In this document: in pieces, positions 1 to 9,401 of the stretch | How positions within the stretch are numbered: the first letter of the stretch is position 1 | How the letters are laid out: each line of letters starts with the position of its first letter | DNA from: Arthrobacter sp. AQ5-05 | Lineage (GTDB): Bacteria > Actinomycetota > Actinomycetes > Actinomycetales > Micrococcaceae | NCBI RefSeq assembly: GCF_003287975.1 | Contig: NZ_QMKQ01000012.1 | Location: 59,138 to 123,137 of the forward strand | Direction: 5' to 3' | Length of the DNA: 64,000 nt | The notes under the pieces: generated by a model | The model's input: the letters and a program-made list of their open reading frames with translations, nothing else | What the model was told of the DNA's origin: nothing | Databases searched by the model: none | Made by a program: the position numbers and the translations under genes

Positions 1-441
1 GTTCCAGATGCCGGCCAGGACCACGCGTTCAAGGCGCAGCTGCCGGTTTTCGACCTCGGTGACGTCCTCGAGCTCGGTGGACAGGCTTGCCGCCCGGCGC
101 AGGCCGCGGCGTGCGGCGAGTTCTTCCTGGTCGCCGTCGAACACGGAGTGTTCGCCGGCTTGCTTGCTCAGTGCCTGGGCGCGTCCGGCGAGGATGTTCT
201 CTTCCTCCGGGGCACCGAAGTGCGTGCTTTTGCTGGCTGTGGCGGCGTCACTGGCAAGGATCCGTTCGATGGCAGCTTGGAGCTGGGCCTCGTCCATGTC
301 GTTGTCCTGCGGGCCGGAAGGCTGTGGATTGGTCATGTTCCCCTTTGCTTGCTGTATTCCAGAATAGTGCCCCGCACCGACAGAAGCGCCTTCGTGCGTG
401 GATTGGTTGTCTTGGGTGTGGCGATTGTCGGACGTATGCAT
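1..441 (-). CDS. hflX: GTPase HflX, N-terminal part (cut by window edge)
   Basis: Ribosome-associated GTPase that splits stalled or stressed 50S/70S ribosomes. Only the N-terminal region is inside the window. The translation contains the family-typical stretch STELEDVTEVENRQLRLERV followed by VLAGIWN, which leads into the HflX N-terminal domain; the G domain lies beyond base 1. Two starts are possible. The ATG at 441 has an AAGGAG six bases upstream; the ATG at 336 has AAAGGGG close upstream. The 35 residues between them are polar and low in structure. I chose 441 for the stronger ribosome site. The neighbouring order hflX-methyltransferase-dapF-miaA-miaB is the usual one in Micrococcaceae. 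Confidence 0.85.
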   Translation of the reverse strand, partial: MHTSDNRHTQDNQSTHEGASVGAGHYSGIQQAKGNMTNPQPSGPQDNDMDEAQLQAAIERILASDAATASKSTHFGAPEEENILAGRAQALSKQAGEHSVFDGDQEELAARRGLRRAASLSTELEDVTEVENRQLRLERVVLAGIWN

Positions 442-886
442 GGTGGCTCCTTGGATGGGCACCGTGTGCAACGGTTTGCCCTGGATGCTGGGACCGGGCC
501 GCTTCGCGAGGCGCGGTCCCCGGGTTGCTTCGATGGTGGTGGTGGTTCCGGTGTCGCGGGGGCACCTGTGGCCATGGTTCATCCGGTGCGGCCTGGGTGG
601 GTTCGCGGGGCCGGCGACGAAAACGATGCGAGTTTTCTCGGACTGGATGCCGTGAAATGACTTTTGGGCGCTCCGCCGAACGGTCCGGCCTGATCGACTT
701 CCCTGGATCGGGCCCGGGGAAGGATGCGGGGACTGAAGTGCGTTCGGTCGCGTCTTACAAGTAAGTCATAGGGAAAACTCTATCACTTTGTTCCCCGATG
801 CACCTTGAGGCATCTCACACTGAACCCGGGCCGCGTTTGGGGCCTTGGGTTTGGGTTTGTCACCCGTGGCCGGTTAACCTGCAAAC
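442..886. other. Intergenic region between divergent hflX and methyltransferase gene
   Basis: About 445 bases separate the divergent hflX and methyltransferase starts. Open frames run through it, but none has a recognisable product. It should hold the promoters of both genes; I cannot point to a convincing -35/-10 pair. Confidence 0.4.
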
Positions 887-1504
887 ATGAGCCCGGAACA
901 CTATTTCAGCGCCCAACCGTCCACTCCAGAGAAGCGGCGCACCATCAGCGTCGAATTGGGCGGTGCCACGCGCAAGCTGCAGTCGTCCGGCGGCGTGTTC
1001 AGCCCCGACCGGATTGACAAGGGAACCGCGGTGCTTTTGCGCGGTGTTCCGGCCCCGGCGACCGAGGGGAACCTCCTGGACATCGGCTGCGGCTGGGGAC
1101 CGATCGCGCTCTCCATGGCCTTGGCCTCACCGGGGGCAACCATCCACGCGGTCGATGTCAATGAGCGAAGCCTCTCGCTGACCCGGGACAACGCAGCGGC
1201 CCTGGGCCTGAAGAACGTGGTGGTCGCCCTTCCGGATGACGTCGATCCGGCCCAGACCTACAACACCATCTGGTCCAACCCGCCGATCCGGATCGGCAAG
1301 GAGGCGCTGCACGAGCTGCTGTTGCTGTGGCTGCCGCGCCTGTCCCCGGGCGGGGAGGCCTGGCTGGTGGTGCAAAAGAACCTGGGTGCGGACTCGCTGC
1401 AGAAATGGCTGGGCACGGTCCTGCCGCAAGACTGGAGCATCGGCCGGGTCTCGACGGACAAGGCATTCCGGATCTTGAAGGTCGTACGCCCGAAGGGATC
1501 CTAG
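887..1504 (+). CDS. Class I SAM-dependent methyltransferase, RsmC-like
   Basis: Predicted S-adenosylmethionine-dependent methyltransferase of 205 residues. The glycine-rich motif I LLDIGCGWGPIA (about residues 64-75) binds SAM, the acidic VDVNERS segment ends beta-2, and SNPPIRIG (about 128-135) is the NPPF/Y-type motif of N-methyltransferases that act on RNA bases or proteins. The layout matches the C-terminal catalytic half of 16S rRNA G1207 methyltransferase RsmC, without its N-terminal pseudo-domain; such short forms are common in actinobacteria beside hflX. The substrate is inferred from family only. It runs convergent to dapF, with 21 bases between stops. Confidence 0.8.
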   Translation: MSPEHYFSAQPSTPEKRRTISVELGGATRKLQSSGGVFSPDRIDKGTAVLLRGVPAPATEGNLLDIGCGWGPIALSMALASPGATIHAVDVNERSLSLTRDNAAALGLKNVVVALPDDVDPAQTYNTIWSNPPIRIGKEALHELLLLWLPRLSPGGEAWLVVQKNLGADSLQKWLGTVLPQDWSIGRVSTDKAFRILKVVRPKGS

Positions 1505-1525
1505 GATTCCTTCGGGGCAAGGGCC

Positions 1526-2482
1526 TTAGGCTGCCGAGACCTCGCCCCGGGACACCAGCACCGCGGGGCCGCTGAGCACCACGTGCTCGAGCCCGTCGGG
1601 GCCATCGACGAAACCGACGCCCAGCTCTCCTCCGGGAACCTGGACCGACCACTGCCGGATGTTGTGGGTCTGGGCCCAGTGCCGGGTGGCGATGGCCGCC
1701 GCGCAGGCGCCGGTGCCGCAGGAGAGCGTCTCGCCGACGCCGCGTTCGTGCACGCGCATGCGCACCGAGCCGCGGCCCCCGCTCACCAGCGGGTCGGCGG
1801 CCAGCACGTATTCGACGTTCGTCCCGTGCGGGGGCAGCGGATCGACCCCGGGGGTCGTGGTGAGTTCGATGCCCTCCAGCTCGCCGGCGTCGGCGATCGC
1901 CACGACGGTGTGCGGGTTGCCCATGGACACGCTCAAGGCCCCGCGGGCGTTGGCGAGCCCGGTGGTTTCCACCCGGGAGTCCAGGCCGTTGGTCGCCGCG
2001 GCCTGCGCATGGATGAATTCCCAGGTGCCCATGTCCACGGCGTAGCCGTCTTCCAGACGCGTGACGATTTTCAGGCCCCCGCGCGTGCCAATCGGAAGCG
2101 TTGCGCCCACCGGCATCTCCACGAGGTTTTCGCAGACCAAAAAGTGCACGAACACCCGCACGCCGTTGCCGCACATTTCCGACAGGGATCCGTCGGCGTT
2201 GCGGTAGTCCATGAACCAATAGGCGTCGGGGCGGGTTTCCAGGATCGCCCGGCCCTCGGGCAGGGCGCTGGAGGGGACTGCGCGAATCAGCCCGTCCCCG
2301 CCGATCCCCCGGTGCCTGTCGCACATCCGGGCGACCTGCCCGGGCTCGATGCTGTGCACATCCAGCGGGTCGGCAACGAGGATGAAGTCGTTTCCCGTGC
2401 CATGCCCCTTGGCATAGGGAAGCCTGCCCACCGCCGCTTGGAGGGTGTGGGCGGTGCTGGTGGCGGGTTCGGTCGATCTCAT
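1526..2482 (-). CDS. dapF: Diaminopimelate epimerase
   Basis: Interconverts LL- and meso-diaminopimelate, the last step before peptidoglycan cross-link or lysine synthesis. The 318-residue product has both catalytic thiols: Cys104 in MCGNG and a second Cys in SCGTGACAAA (about residue 250). The substrate-binding segments KGHGTGNDF and GNPHTV are also present. An open frame extends upstream to 2626, but that would run into miaA; the ATG at 2482 opening MRSTEP fits the family length better. It is the downstream partner of dapA and dapB, which lie 17-22 kb away. Confidence 0.95.
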   Translation of the reverse strand: MRSTEPATSTAHTLQAAVGRLPYAKGHGTGNDFILVADPLDVHSIEPGQVARMCDRHRGIGGDGLIRAVPSSALPEGRAILETRPDAYWFMDYRNADGSLSEMCGNGVRVFVHFLVCENLVEMPVGATLPIGTRGGLKIVTRLEDGYAVDMGTWEFIHAQAAATNGLDSRVETTGLANARGALSVSMGNPHTVVAIADAGELEGIELTTTPGVDPLPPHGTNVEYVLAADPLVSGGRGSVRMRVHERGVGETLSCGTGACAAAIATRHWAQTHNIRQWSVQVPGGELGVGFVDGPDGLEHVVLSGPAVLVSRGEVSAA

Positions 2483-2549
2483 GGTTTCAAGAATACGTGC
2501 AGCAAAACCCCGCGGCCTATTTTTACCCCTACCGGGGCCGTGCCCCGGA

Positions 2550-3449
2550 TCAGGATGCGCGGATGCGGGCCAGGACCCCGGGAACCAGGGAGGGTGCCAG
2601 CGGGTCGAACCAGGCGACCCGATCATCGGCGCCGAACCAGGTGACCTGGCGCCTTGCGAATTGGCGCGTGGCGATGACGGTCTTTTCCGCGGCGTCCTTC
2701 AGGGACATCGTTCCATCGAGCACCGCCAGGAACTGGGCGTAGCCGATGGCCCGCGAGGCGGTTTTGCCCTCCCGCAGCCCCTGCGAATCAAGTCTGCGGA
2801 CCTCCTCGAGCAGGCCCTGCTCGACCATCCGCGCCACCCGGGTCTCCAGCCGCGCATGCAGCAGCGAGCGGTCGATGTTCAGTCCGATCTGGATGGCCGG
2901 GGCATGGTATTGCCGTTGCGGCATGAAGGAGCTGAAGGGCTTGCCGCTGATTTCGTGGACTTCCAAGGCACGGATCAGGCGCCTGTCATCCAGGTTGCGG
3001 GCCGCCGAGTCCGGGTCGACGGCGGCCAGCCGCTGGGCCAGCGCTTCGATACCGCCTGCCGCGGCCTCGGCCTCCAGGCGTTGGCGAACCACCGGGTCGG
3101 TGGGCGGGAAATCGATCTCGTCCAGGGCCGCGCGCACATACAGGCCGGACCCGCCGACCAGGATGGGCACGTGCCCGCGGGCACGGATCTGGGCAAAGGC
3201 CCCCCGGGCCTCGGCTTGGAAGCGTGCCACGCTGGCTTCCTGGCGCACCTCCATGATGTCGAGCAGGTGGTGGGCGATGCCCCCGCGCTCATCCTCGGGG
3301 AGCTTGGCCGTGCCGATGTCCATGCCGCGGTAGAACTGCAGGGCGTCGGCATTGACAATTTCCCCGCCCAGTTCCTGGGCCAGGGCGATCGACAGGTCGG
3401 ATTTGCCCGTTCCGGTTGGTCCCAGGACGGCAATGACCGGCAATGTCAT
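2550..3449 (-). CDS. miaA: tRNA dimethylallyltransferase
   Basis: Transfers the dimethylallyl group to N6 of adenosine 37 in tRNAs reading UNN codons. The 299 residues begin with the P-loop GPTGTGKS (residues 10-17). The [15 protein letters not shown] segment, which recognises the tRNA anticodon base, follows, then the GGSGLYVRA motif. The length is typical. It lies 10 bases downstream of miaB, whose product methylthiolates the same base, so the pair is probably co-transcribed. Confidence 0.96.
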   Translation of the reverse strand: MTLPVIAVLGPTGTGKSDLSIALAQELGGEIVNADALQFYRGMDIGTAKLPEDERGGIAHHLLDIMEVRQEASVARFQAEARGAFAQIRARGHVPILVGGSGLYVRAALDEIDFPPTDPVVRQRLEAEAAAGGIEALAQRLAAVDPDSAARNLDDRRLIRALEVHEISGKPFSSFMPQRQYHAPAIQIGLNIDRSLLHARLETRVARMVEQGLLEEVRRLDSQGLREGKTASRAIGYAQFLAVLDGTMSLKDAAEKTVIATRQFARRQVTWFGADDRVAWFDPLAPSLVPGVLARIRAS

Positions 3450-3459
3450 GGTCGGCGAC

Positions 3460-4977
3460 CTACTTGCGTGCCGGCAGGGCGGGCATGCCCAGCGAGACGC
3501 CGGTGGTGCCGGTGGTGCCGGTGCCGCAGGATTCGGCCTGCGAGCGGTCCCAGGCGTCGCCGGCCCGCGAGCGGCGCACCGAGTATTCGGCCAGCGTGGC
3601 GGGGTCCGAGACCAGGTGGAAGGCAGCCGATCCTGTCACCGGAACGGTGACCAGGTCGCCGGGGCGCGGGGTTTCCCCTCCGGCGGGGACGGAGAAGTGC
3701 ACGAGACGCTGGTCGGTGGAACGGCCGCTGAGCCGGTGGGTTTCGGTGGACTTCCGCCCGGCGTGCTCGGTGACCAGCACCTCGACGGTGCGCCCGACCT
3801 GCTTGGCGTTTTCCTCGGCACAGATCCGGTCCTGCAGGGCCGTGAGGCGCTCAAAGCGTTCCTGCACCACGGCCTTGGGCAGCTGGTCGGGCAATTCGGC
3901 CGCGGGGGTGCCGGGTCGCTTGGAGTACTGGAAGGTGAAAGCGCTGGCGAAGCGCGAGGCCTCGACCACATCCAGGGTTCCCTGGAAGTCCTCCTCGGTT
4001 TCCCCGGGGAAACCGACGATGATGTCGGTGGTGATGGCGGCGTGCGGGATCAGGGTCCGGACCTTCTCCAGGATGCCAAGGAACTTCTTGGACCGGTAGG
4101 AGCGGCGCATGTCCTTGAGGACCTTGTCCGAGCCGGATTGCAACGGCATGTGCAGCTGCGGCATGACGTTGGGGGTTTCGGCCATGGCCTCGATGACGTC
4201 GTCGGTGAACGCGGCGGGGTGCGGGCTGGTGAAGCGCACGCGTTCGAGTCCCTCGATCTGCCCGCAGGCGCGCAACAGCTTCCCGAAGGCCAGTCGGTCC
4301 CCGAATTCCACGCCGTAGGAGTTGACGTTCTGCCCCAGCAAGGTCACCTCGATGACGCCGTCGGCGACCAGTGCCTCGATCTCGGCCAGGATTTCCCCGG
4401 GGCGGCGGTCGCGTTCCTTGCCGCGCAGGGCGGGGACGATGCAGAAGGTGCAGGTGTTGTTGCAGCCCACGGAGATCGATACCCAGCCCGAGTGCACCGA
4501 GTCCCGCTTGGTGGGAAGCGTGGAGGGGAAGACCTCCAGGGATTCGAGGATCTCCAGTTGGGCTTCGTTGTTGTGGCGGGCGCGTTCCAGCAATGCCGGC
4601 AGGGAGCCGACGTTGTGGGTTCCGAAGACCACATCCACCCAGGGGGCCTTCTTCAGGATCGTTTCGCGGTCCTTCTGGGCCAGGCAACCGCCGACGGCGA
4701 TTTGCATCTCGGGGCGCTTTTCCTTGACGTGGGAGAGCATCCCAAGGTTTCCGTAGAGCTTGTTGTCGGCGTTTTCCCGAACGGCGCAGGTGTTGAAGAC
4801 CACGACATCGGCGATCCCGTCGCCGGTTTCCTGTCTGGACAGGCCGCTGGCCTCCAGCAGGCCGGCCAGCCGTTCGGAATCGTGGACATTCATCTGGCAT
4901 CCGTAGGTCCGCACCTCGTACGTGCGTGTCGATACGGCTGAATCTTGCTCATGGGAAATTGAAATGCTCGCAGTCAC
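3460..4977 (-). CDS. miaB: tRNA-2-methylthio-N6-dimethylallyladenosine synthase
   Basis: Radical-SAM methylthiotransferase that converts i6A37 to ms2i6A37 in tRNA. The 505-residue product has the three domains in order. The N-terminal UPF0004 domain carries its cluster cysteines (YGCQMN, NTCAVRE, GGCLAQ). The radical SAM core has CNNTCTFC (about 179-186), and a C-terminal TRAM domain runs from about 375. The extreme C-terminus after TRAM is rich in Gly, Thr and Ala and is probably unstructured. It sits just upstream of miaA on the same strand and forms a functional pair with it. Confidence 0.96.
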   Translation of the reverse strand: MTASISISHEQDSAVSTRTYEVRTYGCQMNVHDSERLAGLLEASGLSRQETGDGIADVVVFNTCAVRENADNKLYGNLGMLSHVKEKRPEMQIAVGGCLAQKDRETILKKAPWVDVVFGTHNVGSLPALLERARHNNEAQLEILESLEVFPSTLPTKRDSVHSGWVSISVGCNNTCTFCIVPALRGKERDRRPGEILAEIEALVADGVIEVTLLGQNVNSYGVEFGDRLAFGKLLRACGQIEGLERVRFTSPHPAAFTDDVIEAMAETPNVMPQLHMPLQSGSDKVLKDMRRSYRSKKFLGILEKVRTLIPHAAITTDIIVGFPGETEEDFQGTLDVVEASRFASAFTFQYSKRPGTPAAELPDQLPKAVVQERFERLTALQDRICAEENAKQVGRTVEVLVTEHAGRKSTETHRLSGRSTDQRLVHFSVPAGGETPRPGDLVTVPVTGSAAFHLVSDPATLAEYSVRRSRAGDAWDRSQAESCGTGTTGTTGVSLGMPALPARK

Positions 4978-5032
4978 CCCTCAAGGGTACCCAATCGCCC
5001 CTGCCGGGGGCCGAACAAGTCGGCTCCCGGTG

Positions 5033-5902
5033 CTATTGCTCCGCGTCGGGACCGAAGCGTTCATCCCAGGCGGTGTTGACGATGCGGAACGCGACGGAGG
5101 GCGAGTAGCCTTTCCGGGCCAGCATGCCCACGAGCCGACGCACGCTTTTCTCCCGGTCCACCCCCGTCGACGGGGCCCGCATCTTGCGTTCCACGAGGTC
5201 GCGGGCGGTTTCTTCCTCGGATTCGTCGTCGATCTGTTCCAGCGCGCTTTCGGCCAGCTCGCCTTCGATGCCCTTTTCCCGCAGCTCGCGCTTGATCGCC
5301 GAGCGTGCCAGGCCGCGGCTGCGGGCACGGGAACGGACCCAGCCCTCGGCGAAGGCCTCGTCGTCGACGAGTTCGATCTCCTCGAAGCGCTCCAGCAGTT
5401 CCTCGGCGATGTGCTCGGGGATCTCCTTTTCCAGGAGCTTGGTCTTCAGCTGGGCGCGGCTCTTGGCAGAGGCCGTGAGCTGGCGCAGCACGATGGAGCG
5501 CCCCTTGGACGCGTACTGCTCGTCGGTCAGCTCGATCGGTTCCTTGGCTTCCCGCGGCGTCCGCTCGCGGGTCCGCGGTGCCTTCGGGGTGCTGCGCTTG
5601 GCGCCGGCCCGGGCGGAGCGGCCGCCGCTGCCCCACGCACCGGTGCCCCCGGCACCGCGCGAGGTGCGCGAGGAGCCGCGTCCGGCGTATCCGGCCCGTT
5701 CGCCGAAGGCGGGTTTGGTTTCGGGTGGCCCGGGGGCCTGCTCGGCTAGCGGGGCCGCAGCGGCCGCCTGGCTGTGCGCCCAGGCGGGAATCTGGGTCGG
5801 GTCTCCCCAGTCCGAATTGCCGTCTGCCGGGAACGACCAAAGCGGCCGTTCGGCTCCCTGCGGGGAGCCGGACGAACCGCCCTGGTTTTTGGTGGTGCCC
5901 AC
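5033..5902 (-). CDS. recX: Regulatory protein RecX
   Basis: Modulator that binds RecA filaments and limits strand exchange. The conserved RecX helical repeats occupy about residues 120-289 (for example RSIVLRQLTASAKSRAQLKTKL and FAEGWVRSRARSRGLARSAI, partly quoted here). The preceding 115 or so residues are a low-complexity Gly/Ala/Pro/Ser-rich extension, as often seen in Micrococcaceae RecX. I took the GTG at 5902 as start because it lies four bases beyond the recA stop (5907); the open frame continues upstream inside recA. Co-transcription with recA from the LexA-boxed promoter is likely. Confidence 0.88.
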   Translation of the reverse strand: MGTTKNQGGSSGSPQGAERPLWSFPADGNSDWGDPTQIPAWAHSQAAAAAPLAEQAPGPPETKPAFGERAGYAGRGSSRTSRGAGGTGAWGSGGRSARAGAKRSTPKAPRTRERTPREAKEPIELTDEQYASKGRSIVLRQLTASAKSRAQLKTKLLEKEIPEHIAEELLERFEEIELVDDEAFAEGWVRSRARSRGLARSAIKRELREKGIEGELAESALEQIDDESEEETARDLVERKMRAPSTGVDREKSVRRLVGMLARKGYSPSVAFRIVNTAWDERFGPDAEQ

Positions 5903-5906
5903 GGAG

Positions 5907-6953
5907 TTAGGACCCCTTGACCACGCGCAACGTATCTTCGCCCTTGTCCTCGGGTGCTTGGCCAATGCCGAGCTTCTCGAGGATCTGGCGTTCGAGTTCG
6001 TTGGCGAGATCCGGGTTGTCACGCAGGAACTTCCGCGCGTTTTCCTTGCCCTGGCCCAGCTGGTCGCCGTCGTAGGTGAACCAGGCGCCGGACTTCTTGA
6101 CGAAGCCCTGGTCCACGCCGATGTCGATGAGGCTGCCTTCGCGCGAGATGCCCAGGCCGTAGATGATGTCGAATTCGGCCTGCTTGAACGGCGGGGCCAT
6201 CTTGTTCTTCACGATCTTGGCGCGCGTGCGGTTGCCGACCGGGACGGTGCCTTCCTTCAAGGTTTCGATGCGGCGTACGTCGATGCGGATCGAGGCGTAG
6301 AACTTCAGTGCCTTGCCACCGGTGGTGGTTTCCGGGCTGCCGAACATCACGCCGATCTTCTCGCGCAGCTGGTTGATGAAGATCGCGGTCGTCTGTGTCT
6401 GGGACAGGCGTCCGGTGATCTTGCGCAGCGCCTGACTCATCAGGCGGGCCTGCAGGCCAACGTGGCTGTCGCCCATTTCGCCTTCGATTTCGGCGCGCGG
6501 CACCAGTGCTGCCACGGAGTCGATCACGACGATGTCCACGGAGCCGGAGCCCACGAGCATGTCCATGATTTCCAGGGCCTGCTCGCCGGTGTCCGGCTGC
6601 GAGACCAGCAACGCATCGGTGTCGACACCCAGCTTCTTCGCGTATTCCGGGTCCAGTGCGTGCTCGGCATCGATGAACGCGGCAATGCCGCCCAGTCGCT
6701 GGGCGCTGGCCACCGCGTGCAGGGCGACCGTGGTCTTGCCGGAGGATTCCGGGCCGTAGATCTCCACCACGCGGCCACGCGGAAGCCCTCCGATGCCCAG
6801 CGCGATGTCGAGTGCCACCGAGCCGGTGGGGATGGCTGCAATGGGCGCTACGGTCTTGTCGCCCAGTCGCATGACCGAGCCCTTGCCGTACTGCTTGTCG
6901 ATCTGTGCGAGAGCGGCTTCGAGAGCCTTCTCGCGATCTTTACCAATGGCCAT
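5907..6953 (-). CDS. recA: Recombinase RecA
   Basis: ATP-dependent DNA strand-exchange protein and co-protease for LexA. The 348-residue product has Walker A GPESSGKT (67-74), Walker [10 protein letters not shown], loop L1 around [12 protein letters not shown] and loop L2 around GSPETTTGG. The length is standard with no intein, unlike some mycobacterial RecA. A LexA-type operator lies about 160 bases upstream (7109-7124). recX follows after four bases. Confidence 0.98.
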   Translation of the reverse strand: MAIGKDREKALEAALAQIDKQYGKGSVMRLGDKTVAPIAAIPTGSVALDIALGIGGLPRGRVVEIYGPESSGKTTVALHAVASAQRLGGIAAFIDAEHALDPEYAKKLGVDTDALLVSQPDTGEQALEIMDMLVGSGSVDIVVIDSVAALVPRAEIEGEMGDSHVGLQARLMSQALRKITGRLSQTQTTAIFINQLREKIGVMFGSPETTTGGKALKFYASIRIDVRRIETLKEGTVPVGNRTRAKIVKNKMAPPFKQAEFDIIYGLGISREGSLIDIGVDQGFVKKSGAWFTYDGDQLGQGKENARKFLRDNPDLANELERQILEKLGIGQAPEDKGEDTLRVVKGS

Positions 6954-7108
6954 TGTCCACCTCGGTTGTTGGGGCCCCGTGGGACCGTTGCTCTATGTCT
7001 GTTCCTGAGCGTACGACCCGGGGCCGACACTTTGGATTTCGGGCGTTCGCACTGTGCATAACCCACGACAGACGCCGAACGAATCTTCATTATGAACAAT
7101 ACACTCTT

Positions 7109-7124
7109 CCGAACAGATATTCGA
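7109..7124 (-). promoter_or_regulatory. LexA (SOS) box upstream of recA
   Basis: The plus strand reads CCGAACAGATATTCGA. This matches the actinobacterial/Gram-positive LexA consensus TCGAAC-N4-GTTCGA at 10 of 12 defined positions (mismatches at the first C and at A for G). It lies about 155-170 bases upstream of the recA ATG, where an SOS operator is expected. Confidence 0.75.
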
Positions 7125-7153
7125 ACGGATTCGGTGCGCGTGGCGATTATTCC

Positions 7154-7378
7154 CTAGGATTCCTTGGGATCGACGTCGCGTCCCAGCCAGCGCTCGGGCG
7201 GGACGTCCTGGATCCTGCACACGGCCTGCCAGACCTTCCTGGGGGCGACCCCCTTGCCCAGCGCATCGGCGGCGGTGACGCCGCCCACCTCGGCCAGCAC
7301 CAGGGAAGTGGCCAATGTGCGGGAATAGCCCGCACCGAACTCGTCGTCCATCAGACGCCAGAAATCACTCAATCGCAC
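7154..7378 (-). CDS. DUF3046 family protein
   Basis: Small 74-residue protein of unknown function, almost always found next to recA in actinobacteria. It begins MRLSDFWRLMDDEFG and contains VAPRKVWQAVCRIQDVP and PPERWLGRD, the family signature. There are no membrane segments or catalytic motifs. It is upstream of recA on the same strand, with the SOS box between them, so it may be transcribed separately. Confidence 0.9.
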   Translation of the reverse strand: MRLSDFWRLMDDEFGAGYSRTLATSLVLAEVGGVTAADALGKGVAPRKVWQAVCRIQDVPPERWLGRDVDPKES

Positions 7379-7420
7379 CCTCGCAATTGTGCCACGGGTT
7401 CCTGGGGGCTTTAAGCAAAA

Positions 7421-7473
7421 GGCCCCCGCCCGGCTTCGAAGATCGCAAGACCTTGAATGCCGGCGCGGGGGCC
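7421..7473. terminator. GC-rich hairpin between the regulator gene and DUF3046
   Basis: GGCCCCCGC (7421-7429) pairs with GCGGGGGCC (7465-7473), and an inner CCGGC/GCCGG extends the stem. It lies just downstream of the regulator stop (7520, minus strand). The run of A before 7421 gives U residues after the stem on the minus strand, so it fits a factor-independent terminator for the regulator gene. Confidence 0.6.
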
Positions 7474-7519
7474 GATGATGCGGATGCCAGGTGAAACACT
7501 GGCTCCGGATGTCGTGGGG

Positions 7520-7945
7520 CTAGTGGCTCGGTGCCAGGCGCTTGCCGAGTTCAACCGGATAGTCACCAGCGAATTCGCTGGTCAGGTCCACGGGGACCGT
7601 ATCCGGAATGGTGATGCCTTCGGCGATGGCCACGCGGTCGCTGACCTCGCGAAGCATCAGTGAAAGCGGCACCTCGAGGGCGCCACAGATCGAGGAGAGA
7701 AGCTCGGATGAGGCTTCCTTCTGTCCACGTTCGACCTCGGAAAGGTATCCAAGGGAGACGCGGGCGCTGTGGGAGACTTCGCGCAAGGTGCGGCCCTGGC
7801 GTTGACGAACGTCACGAAGGACGTCACCGATTTCATGTCGAAGGACTACCATCTTGCGCTCCTCTTTGTCTCGGCGGACCTCGCTCTGTAGGCCCACATC
7901 ACGCCAACGGACCACACCGTTTACCGATACTGGTTGCTTGACCAT
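7520..7945 (-). CDS. clgR: XRE-family transcriptional regulator, ClgR-like
   Basis: Helix-turn-helix protein of 141 residues related to ClgR, the actinobacterial activator of Clp protease and stress genes. The HTH core [20 protein letters not shown] followed by [19 protein letters not shown] is nearly diagnostic, and the position between DUF3046/recA and cinA/pgsA is the conserved one. I chose the ATG at 7945 ([10 protein letters not shown]) because AAAGG lies eight bases upstream; another ATG sits two codons earlier. The C-terminus (about 95-141) is variable. The family name is secure; the target genes are inferred. Confidence 0.85.
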   Translation of the reverse strand: MVKQPVSVNGVVRWRDVGLQSEVRRDKEERKMVVLRHEIGDVLRDVRQRQGRTLREVSHSARVSLGYLSEVERGQKEASSELLSSICGALEVPLSLMLREVSDRVAIAEGITIPDTVPVDLTSEFAGDYPVELGKRLAPSH

Positions 7946-8101
7946 GTGCATTGCCTTTTGTTCTCCGGTCCTAATGCCTTGTGGGGCGATCGGTGCGGGC
8001 CACTTTTTTGTGCCCGTCATGGGTTACAACTGCCGGGGGTCGTTTTTTGTTCCCACGCCCCCACCTTAGCCATTGCTGCGGGTGTTTTTCCACAACAACC
8101 G

Positions 8102-8136
8102 TGAATCGTTCCGTAATCGAGTCATAAAACGATTCA
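8102..8136. repeat. 9-bp inverted repeat between cinA and the clgR-type gene
   Basis: TGAATCGTT (8102-8110) and AACGATTCA (8128-8136) are perfect reverse complements with a 17-base spacer. It lies in the promoter region upstream of the clgR-type gene and just downstream of cinA. It could be an operator or part of a weak hairpin; the AT-rich spacer suits a protein-binding site. Confidence 0.45.
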
Positions 8137-8152
8137 TTGCAACCATCCCCCA

Positions 8153-8665
8153 TCAAGCTGTGTGGCTGCTGGGCGCAAGGTGGGAAGAAAGCAGTTCAAG
8201 AGCGGAGACCGTGCTCAAGGTTCGGATCCGGGCCCTGTCCCCGGTGAAGTGGTGCTCGGTGAATCCGCTGCCGCTCCCGGAAGCCCACCCCAGGAAGACC
8301 GTGCCCACGGGCTTGCCGTCGTGGGCGTCGGGGCCCGCGACTCCCGTGGCCGAGACCGCCACGTCCGCCCCGCATACCCGGCGTGCGCCCTGGGCCATTT
8401 GCCGGGCCACTTCCCCGTCCACCGAACCCCGCTCCGCCAGCAGCTTCGCCTCCACGCCCAGGACGTTGGCCTTCACTGCACTGGAGTAGCTGACCACGCC
8501 GCCGGCCAGCGCGGCAGAGGCCCCCGGAACCTCGGCGAGGGTGGCGGCAATCATGCCGGCGGTCAGCGACTCGGCGGTGGCCAGGGTCACTCCCTGGGCC
8601 TTGGCCGTGGCAACCACGGTGCGGGCCAGCGCCTGGAGTTCCAGCGGTTCCGGCGGGGGTGTCAT
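8153..8665 (-). CDS. cinA: CinA family protein (C-terminal CinA domain)
   Basis: Stand-alone CinA C-terminal domain protein of 170 residues, the type with nicotinamide-nucleotide amidase activity in well-studied bacteria. Motifs are LATAESLTAGMIAA near the N-terminus, GGVVSYSSAVKANVLGV in the middle and VAVSATGVAGPDAHDGKPVGTVFLG. The ATG at 8665 has AAGGAG seven bases upstream, which settles the start. The N-terminal MoaB-like half of full CinA is absent, as usual in actinobacteria. It follows pgsA by 52 bases. Confidence 0.9.
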   Translation of the reverse strand: MTPPPEPLELQALARTVVATAKAQGVTLATAESLTAGMIAATLAEVPGASAALAGGVVSYSSAVKANVLGVEAKLLAERGSVDGEVARQMAQGARRVCGADVAVSATGVAGPDAHDGKPVGTVFLGWASGSGSGFTEHHFTGDRARIRTLSTVSALELLSSHLAPSSHTA

Positions 8666-8717
8666 GTCAAGCTCCTTTGCGCATGATGGAGTGGTGAATT
8701 GGCAGGGGCAAGAAGCG

Positions 8718-9329
8718 TTACTGCTTCTGCGTCCGGCCGACGGAGGCTGAACGCAGCTGCCAGGCCTTGAAGAGGTAGTCGATGCCGGTGATGATTGTGG
8801 CGGCAAGGGCCAGCAGCATCACGATGAACGCCGCGGTCCCGACCCAGCCGATGGTGTGTGCCCAGGGCAGCAGGTAGAGCAGGATCGCCGCCGCCTGCAG
8901 CACGGTCTTGAGCTTGCCGCCGCGCGAGGCGGCCATGACTCCGTAGCGGATGACGATGAAACGCACAGCCGTGATGCCCCATTCGCGCACCAGGATCGCC
9001 CCGGTGATCCACCAGGACAGCTCGCCCAGGATCGAGAACATCACCAGCGCGGAGCCGGTGAGCAGCTTGTCGGCGATCGGGTCGGCGATCTTGCCGAAGT
9101 TGGTGATCAACCCGCGGCTGCGGGCCAGGTCCCCGTCCAGCTTGTCGGTGTAGATGGCCACGGCAAAGATCACCAGGGCCACCCAGCGCATGAGGCCGTA
9201 TTCCTTGTCGTCGGCCACCACGGCCCAGATGAAGAACGGGACCATGATGATGCGCAGGGTGGTGAGCACATTGGCGATGTTCAGGGTCGGCACGTGGGCC
9301 GGTGTCGGGTTCGCTGGGGTTTCAGTCAC
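8718..9329 (-). CDS. pgsA: CDP-diacylglycerol-glycerol-3-phosphate 3-phosphatidyltransferase
   Basis: Membrane enzyme that makes phosphatidylglycerol phosphate. The 203 residues contain the CDP-alcohol phosphotransferase signature, here DKLDGDLARSRG followed by GKIADPIADK, with all aspartates present. Around it are about five hydrophobic segments. The gene is the first of the pgsA-cinA-clgR series on the minus strand. A decayed insertion element lies immediately upstream, so its native promoter region may have been disturbed. Confidence 0.94.
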   Translation of the reverse strand: MTETPANPTPAHVPTLNIANVLTTLRIIMVPFFIWAVVADDKEYGLMRWVALVIFAVAIYTDKLDGDLARSRGLITNFGKIADPIADKLLTGSALVMFSILGELSWWITGAILVREWGITAVRFIVIRYGVMAASRGGKLKTVLQAAAILLYLLPWAHTIGWVGTAAFIVMLLALAATIITGIDYLFKAWQLRSASVGRTQKQ

Positions 9330-9401
9330 GCTTCAAGGCTACCTGAGCGTAGGAAGACGTCGAGCCCGTAGAAGCTCGATGATGGGAGCGCCACCAGCTG
9401 A

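Noticed and set aside
87..764. Plus-strand frames across the hflX start
   Set aside because: Trp/Cys/Arg-rich translation with no family signature; antisense to hflX and intergenic DNA.
3352..4941. 529-codon open frame on the plus strand opposite miaB
   Set aside because: Antisense shadow in GC-rich DNA; the miaB frame has all motifs and this one has none.
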